Below the pieces are notes generated by a model. The model ran no database searches. It was not told the DNA's origin and saw only the letters and a program-made list of their open reading frames with translations. 64,000 nt of DNA, taken from the NCBI RefSeq assembly GCF_027571385.1, contig NZ_CP085636.1, forward strand, positions 248,001-312,000, written 5' to 3'. Below are positions 44,326-53,963 of this stretch, piece by piece; the first letter of the stretch is position 1, and every line of letters starts with the position of its first letter. The stretch is from Shewanella sp. MTB7 (lineage in GTDB: Bacteria; Pseudomonadota; Gammaproteobacteria; Enterobacterales; Shewanellaceae). The translations under genes and the position numbers were made by a program.

Positions 44326-45237
44326 CTATTCCCCTACATTATACGCGGTTTTCATCTTAAATTGGATGAATTCTAAAAAGGCCTTAACTCTCGGTGGGAT
44401 AGCGCTATTGAAGGGATGTATGGCATAGATATCGGCTTCATTAAGGTGATAATCAGGCAAGATATGAGTCAACTCCCCTCGTGCGATCTCAACATCCACT
44501 AAGTAGCTTGGAAGTATCGCAATACCGACTCCCTGTTTCGCTATTTGTGCGATGACGTGTCTGCTATTGCAGCAGATAAAAGGTGGCACTTTAATGGTAA
44601 ATGTATCTCCATAACTATTTTTAAGTAGGAAGGATTGAGGTAAGTAACTTGCAGTTTGCAGCAGCCATTGATGATCTAGCAGCATATCGGGGTGCAGGGG
44701 GGAGCCATGTTGTTTTACATAGTCTGGGGTAGCAACCATGTATTCATCGAATTGACCCAGTTTAATGAAAGTAGAATCGGCCGGCGGATGGGATTCATGC
44801 TGAATGGCGATATCGACGTTGCTTTCTAACCTGTTAATGCGTCTGTCATCTAACTGCACATTAATCTGTATTTTGGGAAATTCTTGATGGAACTCTCCAA
44901 TATGCGGGGTAATGAATTGCTCTCCAAAACAGATGGGCGTTGAAATCGTAATGCGTCCCCTTAACTCTTTATTCTTAGGTTGAGTCGTCTCTTCCGCTTG
45001 TTTAGCCAGCAGCAATAGCTCTGCACAATGGTGGTAGAGCTGCTGACCATCTTCGGTCAGTGACATCTTACGTGTGGTCCGCTGGAGTAACTTGGTGTCA
45101 CACCTCTGCTCAAGTTTTTTAAGATGCTGACTCACCATAGAGCGGCTTATCCCTAACTCGTCTGCTGCCGCAGTTAAAGAACCATGTTCGACAACGTTGG
45201 CAAATACCAGCATCCGATAGAGTTGAGCAGAATCCAT
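44326..45237 (-). CDS. LysR family transcription regulator
   Basis: 303 residues. N-terminal winged helix (residues 4-62: FANVVEHGSLTAAADELGIS, RSMVSQHLKKLEQRCDTKLL) and a type-2 substrate-binding domain. It is of the AaeR/DsdC-like cluster. Targets are not known; the GST gene downstream or its own promoter are candidates. Confidence 0.9.
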   Translation of the reverse strand: MDSAQLYRMLVFANVVEHGSLTAAADELGISRSMVSQHLKKLEQRCDTKLLQRTTRKMSLTEDGQQLYHHCAELLLLAKQAEETTQPKNKELRGRITISTPICFGEQFITPHIGEFHQEFPKIQINVQLDDRRINRLESNVDIAIQHESHPPADSTFIKLGQFDEYMVATPDYVKQHGSPLHPDMLLDHQWLLQTASYLPQSFLLKNSYGDTFTIKVPPFICCNSRHVIAQIAKQGVGIAILPSYLVDVEIARGELTHILPDYHLNEADIYAIHPFNSAIPPRVKAFLEFIQFKMKTAYNVGE

Positions 45238-45625
45238 GACGTTACCCCTTTGTAATAACTAATATCTCAGTTCAAGTTCACTGTTTTGTTTATTGTTAGT
45301 TAGCAAAAAGGCGAGATATATAATGATTGTTTATTAAAATTAGGAGGAAGAGGTGAGTTTGTCCAGCTTATGAGGTTTGATGTTAGTAGGTTTAATGTTA
45401 ATGAACTTCAATAAGACAAAGGTTTTATGAGAATTAAAAGTTACGACGATCTAAGTAGTGGTATTTATTTTGTACGCTGTCACTTATGGCTTTTTATGTT
45501 GGAAGTTTAACTTGGTGCAGTGTTATTTGTTGCGTGTGGCCGCAAGGGCGATACGCAACCGTTGTTGACATTATGTTTCTAAATGTTTACGTTTTGCATA
45601 ACCTTCGATTGGTAACTGGATATTT
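45238..45625. other. Upstream region of the RHS toxin gene
   Basis: 388 bases without ORF. A hairpin of GTTGCGT (45529-45535) and ACGCAAC (45553-45559), enclosing GGCC-GCAAGG-GC, lies 66 bases before the toxin ATG and may regulate it. A weak GGTAAC/TGGATAT precedes the start; no good ribosome site is seen, except for an AGGAGG at about 45343 that has no start after it. Confidence 0.35.
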
Positions 45626-48600
45626 ATGCGCCCGACTTCATGGATGATGAAGCTTCTCTTCGCTGCACTTACTCTGTTTTCATTTTTAGTTACTGCGATC
45701 CCAATTGGTAATCCTACAACCCCATCACTAACAGGCATTAAATATTCCACCAGTGTTCAGCTCGACTGGAACAGCATTAATAGTTGTAACTCTGCGACTT
45801 ATGAAATTCAAGAATCAACCAATGGTAGCCTATGGTCTACGGTCTACACGGGTGCAGGAAATTCAGGAGGTGGTAGCGCCAGTTTTACACGTTCGGCGAG
45901 CAAAGCTATAGGTGGAGGGTGTAATGTTGTCAGTGGTGGACCACGATTTATATCATTATCTAGCAGAACAAATGCGGTTTACTACTACAAAATTCGAGCC
46001 TGTGAATTAGGACGGTGCGGCCAATACGGAAGCACATTACAGTTGGGTCAGGTAACAACTCCTCCCCCACCACCAACTCCTTCAATAGTCATAGAACAGC
46101 TCTCCTATCATATTTACCAAGATTCTAGCGGCAAGCTCTATCTGGTTCGCCCTCCCATATTTGTCCCCATAGCCGGCGAAATATTCATACCTATCTTTCT
46201 GGCGGATGAAGGCAACGTCATTGTTATGACTGAAAGTGGCGGCAATTGGGCATTATCAGAGATCTCTTATGACCAGTTTTTAGCGACTAATGCAGCCAAA
46301 AAAGAGCAAGCTGCAGTCAAGTATCAAAACTTAGAGAGGGGAGCCGATCTCGATCTTATTATCTCTCTCGATGGCCAATTTAATAACAGTTTTGTGGTTA
46401 GTGATATTAATGCCAATGTGCATACTGTTACTGAACAGGATATTAGTGCAGAAGCTTGGCGCTCTATCGCTTATACCGCCGTTGATAACGCAGCTGGATC
46501 GAACACGGCCCCATCAGAGACTATCGATTTATCTGCTTCTGTCTTAAAAGGCCAAGCAGGGGTTTCTGGCGGCCAAGCAAGCTATCAAATCCCTATCGAT
46601 TTACCTCCCGGGCGTGGTGGCATTCAACCTAGAGTCGCTTTAAGTTATAGCTCTCAAGGGGGCAATGGCATAGCGGGAGTTGGTTGGTCACTCAATGCAG
46701 GCTCTGCCATTAGTCGTTGTGGTGCTACATACGCACAAGATGGTTTCACCCGAGCAGTCACCTTCAATGCCGATACAGACAGGCTCTGTTTCAATGGCCA
46801 GCGATTGATAACCTCAGGTAGTTACGGTACCAGTGGTACTGAATACCGCACCGAGATGGACAGTTTCGTTAAAGTTGTCCAGTCAGGCGAGATTAATGGT
46901 ACCTCAACTAGCTTCACCGTCTCTCGTCCCGATGGTTCAACAGCCACTTATGGTGCTGACGCAAATAGTCGATTTGCTCCTGCTGGCTTAACAACAAGCT
47001 TAACTTGGAAGGTCACTCAAGAGTCTTGGGCCAATGGTAACAACACCATAGATTATGAATATGATACCAGTGTGGCTGGTGAGCATCTGTTAAGTGATAT
47101 TTATTACACTGGAGGCAATGGGATAAAAGGTAACCGAAATGTAAGGTTAATCTATGGTGATAGAACTGATCGAAAAAGATCCTATCAGAGCAAAGGCTAC
47201 TCACAACAAACTAGAGTGCTTGAAAGAATAGCAACTTATCAAACAGGTACTAATGTACGTAACTATTATCTCAATTATGTTCAAAGTGATGCTAGCCAGC
47301 GTAGCTTGCTTACATCAATTAAAGAATGCGCAACATACTCTGCAACTTCACAATGTAAACCACTTACAAATTTTGCTTGGAATCAATCTCAGTCTGATTT
47401 TGTATTAGATAAACTAGCTTATAGTGATGTTTTTAATACTGCGCAAAAAATAGATACAGTTTTACCAAAAGGGGATGTAAATGGGGACGGCGTAAAAGAT
47501 CTGCCAGAGGTTTATATTAATGCTGAATCCAGTGTTACTGGTAATCATAGTGAGTATTACAAGAGCTGTAATATAAATCTTGTGATGACTGGGAGGCATT
47601 GCATTTCCTGGGATGCTAATAATGACGGCCGTACGGATAGTCAATTTGTGGTGAATGGTTATCTCAATATTCGCTTAACATTAGCTGGTCAAAATAACTT
47701 TAGAAATATTGCCACCAATATTGAGTTGAATTTTCAACAGACAGGGATTCAACAGGACACCATTCTTAATGCCAGCGATTATAATGGGGATGGGTTCACA
47801 GATATAACGATATATCGATATGACGATGGAAACCCAAAAGTTTACTTATACAAGCATACAGGGAATATCAATTCCCCATATTTGGATAATGGACAAGTCG
47901 TTTTTAATTTGGGGGCAATTCCCACGTCTGAATCAGATCCACTGTTAAAAAATGAAGTAAGCTCTGTAGGGGATTTTGATGGCAATGGATTACCCGATTT
48001 ATTAGTTTCTAGAAAAGTTATCTATTCAAATACCACTGGGACGATTAACACTCCTTCTAGTATGCCTATTGGAATTGTCTTATCCAAAGGCTCAGGAAGT
48101 TTTGAGTATGTAGAGTTGGATTTTTCCCCGCCATTATCAATAGATAATTTATATTTCTTTAACTTGTTTATCGATCTGAATTCTGATGGCTTGGTTGACT
48201 GGTTAGGCTGGAAACCTGAGTGGATTGGGGGTGGTAGTAAGCCTATTCACTATAGAATCAATAAAGGAGGCATATTAAGTGAGTATAAGGCGTTAGACGA
48301 CGTTACTCTCCCCTCTAGAAGCTATATTGCTGGGTTTGAAGGTAGTAGTAATGAATTTAGTGAAGGATATAGTTTTTTTGTTCCTAAATTTGGAAGTAGC
48401 TTCCATGTTATGGACATTGATGGCGATGCTATACCTGAACTACTGGTTCCAGATGAACGATTAATTGAAGGCTGTGCGAATATAAAAGTGCCTTCCTGGA
48501 GTCAACACCGGATGGTTGATAAGGCCATGTGTGGAGATGAGCTATACGGTGAATATTATCCTTCATATACTTTCGATAGAGACATTTTAGTTAGGGAAAC

Positions 48601-51600
48601 CTCTTTAATTCCAGTAGAAAGATTAGATAGTTCAGTTTACTCATATAAAGCCCTAAAATTATCAGCCAGTAATATCGATATAGCTTTGTTAACAGGTCAA
48701 TTTATACCTACTTCGATTATAGCGACTTCTAGTGAAGCGTCTGTGACAGATATAAATGGTGATGGGCTGAATGATTTTATGTTCGTATCACCAGATCCTG
48801 CATCTAAGTTTACCTGGCGTAAGCCATCAAACCATGACATTGATGGATTTGTGGGAGACGGAACCTTTGTAAACCGCAACTATGGTGCTGGAACAGGTCA
48901 AACAAGCAGCGACTACGCTGCAACCGATTACCTGCAATCCGTCACTGATGGCATAGGCAACCAAAGCCAATGGCGCTACCGCCCACTCTCCACAGGTGAA
49001 GGAAGTGCAGGTCAAACCAAGATGTACCACACTGACCACGACTATGTCGGCGATGGCTACATCCACTTTGGCTCCAGCATGTATGTGGTGCAATCCTTTG
49101 AGCAAAGTGATGGTATAAGTGACACTAACGAGACCGAATATGCCTACAAAGGCGCCATGTATAACCTGCAAGGCCGAGGCTTTACCGGCTTTAGGGAGAT
49201 AATCGAGAAAGATGTCGCGCGAAATCGCGTCACTACTAGCGTCTTTAAACAAAAGTTCCCCGAGGTCAGCCTACTAGAATCCCAAACGATTAAAATCGAT
49301 GGCACGACTGTTGCGACAACACAGCAGACTTGGGCCGAAAATCCTCAACACAACATTAGCGGTGTCTATCACAACATCAACACCAGCACGGTCACTCATA
49401 GCTATGGCCTAAGCGGGTCCAGTGAGCAGCGATCCAGCGTCGAGCAAACCATTGATACTGCTGATGTCACACAGCATGGCAATATCAAAAAGCGCACCAA
49501 AACCGTCACCGATTATATTGATGGCAGCGCTAACAGTTACCAAACGGTGGTTGATACCGTGTTCACCCCAGACACAAATAACTGGTTCCTTGGTAAATTC
49601 GAGTCTAAAACCACCACCACTAGCGTCACGGCGCGTGGCTGGGCGAGCGACCCCTATGCAAATACGGACACCGAGCAGTGGCAAACCCTCACCGTCGACA
49701 GTTGGGATGCAGAGCACCACAAACCAACTCAAGCGACCTACACTGCCAGCGGCAGCAGTTGCGATCGGGTAGAAACGACCACACTCAACGATTATGGTTT
49801 GCCGACACAGGTCAGTGTCACAGGTGAAAGCAGTAGTTGTGGCGCATTAACGGCGCGAGGCACCTCATTCACTTATACCAAAAACGGTAGCAGTCAAGCC
49901 GATGACGGTTACCTGCCCTATAAAGTCACTAACGCTAAGGGGCATGTGACGACCACTGAATACGACATGGGCTTAGGTGTGCCGATTAAGGTCACTGCGC
50001 CGAATAGCATCATCACCCAAACTCAATATGATGCTATAGGCCGCCCAGTGCAGGTGAGCCAAACTGGCAGCCCAACAAGATACCTAAGATACTTGTTAGC
50101 CTCCAGCGGTAGCCATGCACCAACACATGCCAAACTGATGACTCGCACAACATCTGCAGGTATGCCAAGCCAAGAAACTTACCTAGACAGCCTAGGCCGC
50201 AGTCTGCGCAGTGCAACTCAAGCATTTGATGGTAGCAACTATCAATATCTCGATAAAAAGTATGACAGTTTAGGTCACTTAACCCATGAATCTCTGCCCT
50301 ATTACGACGGAAATACGCCGGAATATACTATTTTCAGTGGTTTCGATGGCTTCGACAGACCAACGAATCGCAGTTTACCTAATGGTGAGTCAGGCGGCTT
50401 AATCTCCACCTATAGTTACACAGGCCTTAAAACCGATATCAGCGTTGAAGGCCGCACCATGTCACGCACCTACGGCATGCAGGGGCTGCTCTATGAAACC
50501 ATCGATGCCGCAGATAACAGTAACCGCTTTGCCTATGACGGCGCCGGACGCCCCTTGGTTATTCAGGATGCCAACAACAGTAAGATAAAGGCCAGCTACA
50601 ATGGCTTTGGCCATAAGACTGAGGTGGATGACCCTAACCAAGGCATCACCACCTTTGGCTATAGCTCCTTAGGTGAGCTCGATACCCAAACCGATGACAA
50701 CGGCGTCACTCAAACCTTTGCCCTCGATACACTAGGCCGTGTTACCAGTAAAACCATCACAGGCAGTAATGCCAATGGCACAGCCAATTACACTTGGGAT
50801 ACCCTTAAAAAAGGCATGCTCAGCAGTGAGAGTGAAAACGGCATCAGTCGCAATTACACCTACACCAATAATCTGCAGCTGGCCACAAGCTCGGTCAAGG
50901 TGGCGAGTAGTCACGGCGGCGACAATGTCACTCGCACTGTCAAGCACCAGTACGACAGCTTCTACGGTCGTCCTAAAGCGCTAACCTACCCCAACAACTT
51001 AACGCTGGAATACCGCTATAACGATACGGGCTACCTCAATCAAACTCGCAATGCGGCATCGGGGTACATCTACCGAACAGTCACCGACATGGACGCCGCC
51101 GGTCACTTAACTGGCTGCCAGATGGCTAACGCGCTGTTAACCCAAAGCAGCAGCTATAACAGCGAAGGCACCATGGCGAGCACCCAAGTCACCAGCAGTT
51201 TAGGCCTGCTGCATCAGCACTATTATGACCAATACGACAGCTTGATGAACCTGACTGCCGAGCGCAATGCGGTTAGCGGACTAGAAAAAAGCTACCAGTA
51301 TGACAACCTCAACCGCCTAGAGCAGTACAGCTTTAGCAACGCAGGGTTTGCTATTTATGACAGTGCAACCCCATTCGCAGCCACCGTCGATTATGGCTAT
51401 GACGCCGTGGGTAATCTGCTTAAAAAGTCCGATTATAGTCGTAACATTGCCAACGCCTATGAGTACAACAGCAGCTGTGCCACTGGTAGCAACGCGGGGC
51501 CAAATGCCGTCTGCGCCATCACTAAGCTTAATGGCACTAAGGTCAGCTTCAGCTACGACAGACGCGGTAACCTGATTAGCGGTGACGACCTCACCATGAC

Positions 51601-53059
51601 CTACAATGCGCTGGATAAACCCTTAACCATTAGTGGTCGAGGGCCAGGCAATAATACCAATACTGCCTTTGTGTACGGCAGCGACAATATGCGCGCCCTG
51701 CAAACCCGCACAGTGAGCGGCACCACTACCAAGACCCACTATGTCGATAAGCTGTTTGAAACCGACAACGACGGCAGCTGGCGCGCCTACATCGCAGATA
51801 TTGCGGTGCTGAGTTATACCCCGCAGAAGAGCCATCAACTGCTCTATACCCTGCGAGATAGGCTCGGCAGTGCTACTACCATGGTGGATCATCTGGGCAA
51901 TGTGATCAGTCGCCGTTATTTTGATCCCTTTGGTCGCACGGCAACCGCCAGTGTCTCTGGTAGCTTTGGTGACCTGCTCGATACTAACCGTAATCGCCGC
52001 GGCTTCACCGACCATGAGCACCTCAACGAGCAAAAGCTGATCCATATGAACGGTCGAGTGTACGATTACAACATGGGTCGCTTTATGTCAGTGGATCCTT
52101 TGATCCAATCGCCTACATCAACACAGAGTGTTAATCCGTATTCGTATATCATGAATAATCCGCTGAGTGGGACGGATCCGACTGGGTATTGTGGATCTCG
52201 AATAGAAGGGGAATCTGCTGCGGGCTGTACTAGTTATGGATCGCAAGATTTACCAAAGGCGAGTAAGAAAGGTGGCGGTGCAGCTGTTAGTGGAACCATT
52301 AAAAGTAACGGTGGTAATAACTATACCGCTACTTTCCAGCTGGATAAAAACACGACACTGGAAGTCGATTTTAAAGTTAATGAGATTGGTGGGCCAAAGG
52401 CGATTGCTAGTGACTCTGGAGGTTATACCGATGGCGAATTAACCTCGATGGGATTCATGCCTGGCATGAGGTTTATTAATGACGCAGGTGGGGACTTCAG
52501 ACTCCCTCCTGGTGGTGTTAGTATTGAACAAGATCAGGCGATAAGAAGTGATGCCTCTGGCAAAGCTGGATTTGCTGGTGCAGTGTTATTAACTGGCGGT
52601 GCATTATCGGCTTATATTGGTGCTGAAGCTGTTGGGGTCGTATTCATTGCGGGATCTGGTGGTGATATAGAGTCAGTAGCAATGGCTAGGTTGCCTGGCC
52701 CAAGATTATCAGCTAGAACAGCTGCAACATTTAAAGATAGTTCTTACACTAATAGACAACTAGAAAAAGCCACGAACTTTTTTAAATATCACGGTGTTGA
52801 TAATCGAACAGGGAAAAAAATATCTTGGCTCACTAACAATAAATATGCTTCAGAAGCTGATTTGCGTGCAGGTCTTGCTATAAGACACGATTGGGGCGTA
52901 AATATCAATCGCGTTAGCACATTCAGAGTACCAAAAGGCACATGGATTAGCGAGGGTGTAGCAGCTGCGCAGGGAGCCGGATACCCTGGAGGTGGTTACC
53001 AAACTGTCATTTCCAATTTACCCAAACAATGGGTAACAAGAACCGATAAGGCCTTTTAG
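45626..53059 (+). CDS. Giant secreted SpvB/FG-GAP/RHS polymorphic toxin
   Basis: 2477 residues. Layout: signal peptide (~1-25); fibronectin-like strand-rich part (~30-135) ending in a Pro linker; SpvB-type domain (~310-620: GGQASYQIPIDLPPGRGG, SYSSQGGNGIAGVGWSLNAG); FG-GAP/EF-like repeats (DVNGDGVKD ~616, DYNGDGFTD ~718, DINGDGLND ~1042); TcdB middle region (~1085); RHS/YD repeats (~1450-2130); RHS core end RVYDYNMGRFMSVDPLIQSP (~2144); and a tip of ~290 residues. The tip ends YPGGGYQTVI (~2453-2462), similar to the end of TNT-type NAD glycohydrolases. The RHS shell packages the tip. Its base composition drops toward AT after about 52200, as expected for a swapped toxin module. Secreted, probably for killing competitors. 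Confidence 0.85.
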   Translation: MRPTSWMMKLLFAALTLFSFLVTAIPIGNPTTPSLTGIKYSTSVQLDWNSINSCNSATYEIQESTNGSLWSTVYTGAGNSGGGSASFTRSASKAIGGGCNVVSGGPRFISLSSRTNAVYYYKIRACELGRCGQYGSTLQLGQVTTPPPPPTPSIVIEQLSYHIYQDSSGKLYLVRPPIFVPIAGEIFIPIFLADEGNVIVMTESGGNWALSEISYDQFLATNAAKKEQAAVKYQNLERGADLDLIISLDGQFNNSFVVSDINANVHTVTEQDISAEAWRSIAYTAVDNAAGSNTAPSETIDLSASVLKGQAGVSGGQASYQIPIDLPPGRGGIQPRVALSYSSQGGNGIAGVGWSLNAGSAISRCGATYAQDGFTRAVTFNADTDRLCFNGQRLITSGSYGTSGTEYRTEMDSFVKVVQSGEINGTSTSFTVSRPDGSTATYGADANSRFAPAGLTTSLTWKVTQESWANGNNTIDYEYDTSVAGEHLLSDIYYTGGNGIKGNRNVRLIYGDRTDRKRSYQSKGYSQQTRVLERIATYQTGTNVRNYYLNYVQSDASQRSLLTSIKECATYSATSQCKPLTNFAWNQSQSDFVLDKLAYSDVFNTAQKIDTVLPKGDVNGDGVKDLPEVYINAESSVTGNHSEYYKSCNINLVMTGRHCISWDANNDGRTDSQFVVNGYLNIRLTLAGQNNFRNIATNIELNFQQTGIQQDTILNASDYNGDGFTDITIYRYDDGNPKVYLYKHTGNINSPYLDNGQVVFNLGAIPTSESDPLLKNEVSSVGDFDGNGLPDLLVSRKVIYSNTTGTINTPSSMPIGIVLSKGSGSFEYVELDFSPPLSIDNLYFFNLFIDLNSDGLVDWLGWKPEWIGGGSKPIHYRINKGGILSEYKALDDVTLPSRSYIAGFEGSSNEFSEGYSFFVPKFGSSFHVMDIDGDAIPELLVPDERLIEGCANIKVPSWSQHRMVDKAMCGDELYGEYYPSYTFDRDILVRETSLIPVERLDSSVYSYKALKLSASNIDIALLTGQFIPTSIIATSSEASVTDINGDGLNDFMFVSPDPASKFTWRKPSNHDIDGFVGDGTFVNRNYGAGTGQTSSDYAATDYLQSVTDGIGNQSQWRYRPLSTGEGSAGQTKMYHTDHDYVGDGYIHFGSSMYVVQSFEQSDGISDTNETEYAYKGAMYNLQGRGFTGFREIIEKDVARNRVTTSVFKQKFPEVSLLESQTIKIDGTTVATTQQTWAENPQHNISGVYHNINTSTVTHSYGLSGSSEQRSSVEQTIDTADVTQHGNIKKRTKTVTDYIDGSANSYQTVVDTVFTPDTNNWFLGKFESKTTTTSVTARGWASDPYANTDTEQWQTLTVDSWDAEHHKPTQATYTASGSSCDRVETTTLNDYGLPTQVSVTGESSSCGALTARGTSFTYTKNGSSQADDGYLPYKVTNAKGHVTTTEYDMGLGVPIKVTAPNSIITQTQYDAIGRPVQVSQTGSPTRYLRYLLASSGSHAPTHAKLMTRTTSAGMPSQETYLDSLGRSLRSATQAFDGSNYQYLDKKYDSLGHLTHESLPYYDGNTPEYTIFSGFDGFDRPTNRSLPNGESGGLISTYSYTGLKTDISVEGRTMSRTYGMQGLLYETIDAADNSNRFAYDGAGRPLVIQDANNSKIKASYNGFGHKTEVDDPNQGITTFGYSSLGELDTQTDDNGVTQTFALDTLGRVTSKTITGSNANGTANYTWDTLKKGMLSSESENGISRNYTYTNNLQLATSSVKVASSHGGDNVTRTVKHQYDSFYGRPKALTYPNNLTLEYRYNDTGYLNQTRNAASGYIYRTVTDMDAAGHLTGCQMANALLTQSSSYNSEGTMASTQVTSSLGLLHQHYYDQYDSLMNLTAERNAVSGLEKSYQYDNLNRLEQYSFSNAGFAIYDSATPFAATVDYGYDAVGNLLKKSDYSRNIANAYEYNSSCATGSNAGPNAVCAITKLNGTKVSFSYDRRGNLISGDDLTMTYNALDKPLTISGRGPGNNTNTAFVYGSDNMRALQTRTVSGTTTKTHYVDKLFETDNDGSWRAYIADIAVLSYTPQKSHQLLYTLRDRLGSATTMVDHLGNVISRRYFDPFGRTATASVSGSFGDLLDTNRNRRGFTDHEHLNEQKLIHMNGRVYDYNMGRFMSVDPLIQSPTSTQSVNPYSYIMNNPLSGTDPTGYCGSRIEGESAAGCTSYGSQDLPKASKKGGGAAVSGTIKSNGGNNYTATFQLDKNTTLEVDFKVNEIGGPKAIASDSGGYTDGELTSMGFMPGMRFINDAGGDFRLPPGGVSIEQDQAIRSDASGKAGFAGAVLLTGGALSAYIGAEAVGVVFIAGSGGDIESVAMARLPGPRLSARTAATFKDSSYTNRQLEKATNFFKYHGVDNRTGKKISWLTNNKYASEADLRAGLAIRHDWGVNINRVSTFRVPKGTWISEGVAAAQGAGYPGGGYQTVISNLPKQWVTRTDKAF

Positions 53060-53061
53060 TC

Positions 53062-53325
53062 ATGATTGATACATTAAAGTTAATTGACGCAATAAAAAAA
53101 CTAGAAAATGAACTACGAAATTCAGGAAAAGAAGCTACAGCAAACTTCTTTCTTAAAGCTATAGATACGATTATCAACGAAACTAATAACAAGAAGTTGA
53201 AGATCTTTCTTGAGCTACTCTGTAGCTCAGGTTCTGTATCTCAATATGCTAACTTTTCTTTTCATGAAGATGAGCTTTTTGACAAAATATTTGAAGAAGC
53301 TCAAAAAATAATAGTTAAAATATAG
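53062..53325 (+). CDS. Candidate immunity protein for the RHS toxin
   Basis: 87 residues, AT-rich, starting two bases after the toxin stop. Mostly helical and lysine/glutamate-rich (LKLIDAIKKLENELRNSGKE), with an acidic C-terminal half (FHEDELFDKIFEEAQK) that could bind a basic toxin surface. No family recognised. Position and size fit the immunity gene of a polymorphic toxin pair. Confidence 0.7.
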   Translation: MIDTLKLIDAIKKLENELRNSGKEATANFFLKAIDTIINETNNKKLKIFLELLCSSGSVSQYANFSFHEDELFDKIFEEAQKIIVKI

Positions 53326-53560
53326 TCTTAATTTGATGGATAGGTTATTCGTCAACATTTACTTGGATTGGCCTTTATAAATTAAACATAGGTAGTTCGT
53401 GAGCAGCCCTCTTAATTAGTCCCATATCATTGGGGCTTTTTACTGCCTGTAAATTGACCAGTACACAGGGCATTACACACCAGTATAAGCTGTCAGTTAG
53501 AAGCAGCGGTGTGTGCAATTGAAAATTTATAGTGCCACCCACAAAAATATGCACAAAAAT

Positions 53561-53650
53561 ATGTGCCACCCATCGTTAATGGCGTAACTTTCTTCCCCCT
53601 ACTAAGCTTTGATTATTGGTAGACACGGGAGGTTGTTATGCCACGCCCAA
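53561..53650 (+). repeat. 90-bp direct repeat, copy 1 (transposase 5' end)
   Basis: Identical over 90 bases to 53874-53963. It includes the ribosome site GGGAGG and the first codons ATGCCACGCCCAA of the REP-associated transposase, but the frame after it (MPRPITINQ) is not transposase. Confidence 0.9.
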
Positions 53651-53662
53651 TAACAATAAATC

Positions 53663-53856
53663 AGGCCACCCACAATAAATGGTGCATTTTTCGCCCAGCT
53701 ACTAAGCTTTGGTTATTGGTAGAAGTAGGAGGTTAATATGCCCCGCCCTAGACGTACTCAAATTAGTGTTGAAGACACGCCTTTCTATCACGCAGTTTCA
53801 AGGTGCGTGCGCAAGGCCTGGCTTACTGGAGTTGATTCGGAGACCGGTAGGTCCTA
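53663..53856 (+). pseudogene. REP-associated transposase (RAYT) N-terminal fragment
   Basis: ATG 53738 after AGGAGG reads MPRPRRTQISVEDTPFYHAV, then SRCVRKAWLTGVDSETGRS and a stop. This is the first 39 residues of a Y1-type REP-associated transposase, cut before the catalytic histidines. The upstream sequence (CTACTAAGCTTTGGTTATTG) is a diverged version of the 90-bp repeat. A remnant. Confidence 0.8.
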
Positions 53857-53873
53857 AGCAATTAATGCTAAAT

Positions 53874-53963
53874 ATGTGCCACCCATCGTTAATGGCGTAA
53901 CTTTCTTCCCCCTACTAAGCTTTGATTATTGGTAGACACGGGAGGTTGTTATGCCACGCCCAA
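53874..53963 (+). repeat. 90-bp direct repeat, copy 2 (transposase 5' end)
   Basis: Perfect copy of 53561-53650; here it runs into a longer transposase frame. The copies point to a recent local duplication or recombination. Confidence 0.9.

Noticed and set aside
45626..53059. Tc toxin B subunit or T6SS Rhs effector
   Set aside because: SpvB, FG-GAP and RHS parts resemble TcB, but a signal peptide is present, there are no TcA or PAAR/VgrG genes, and an immunity gene follows.
53375..53569. 64-codon ORF on the minus strand after the immunity gene
   Set aside because: Covers the repeated leader sequences of the transposase remnants; no coding signals.
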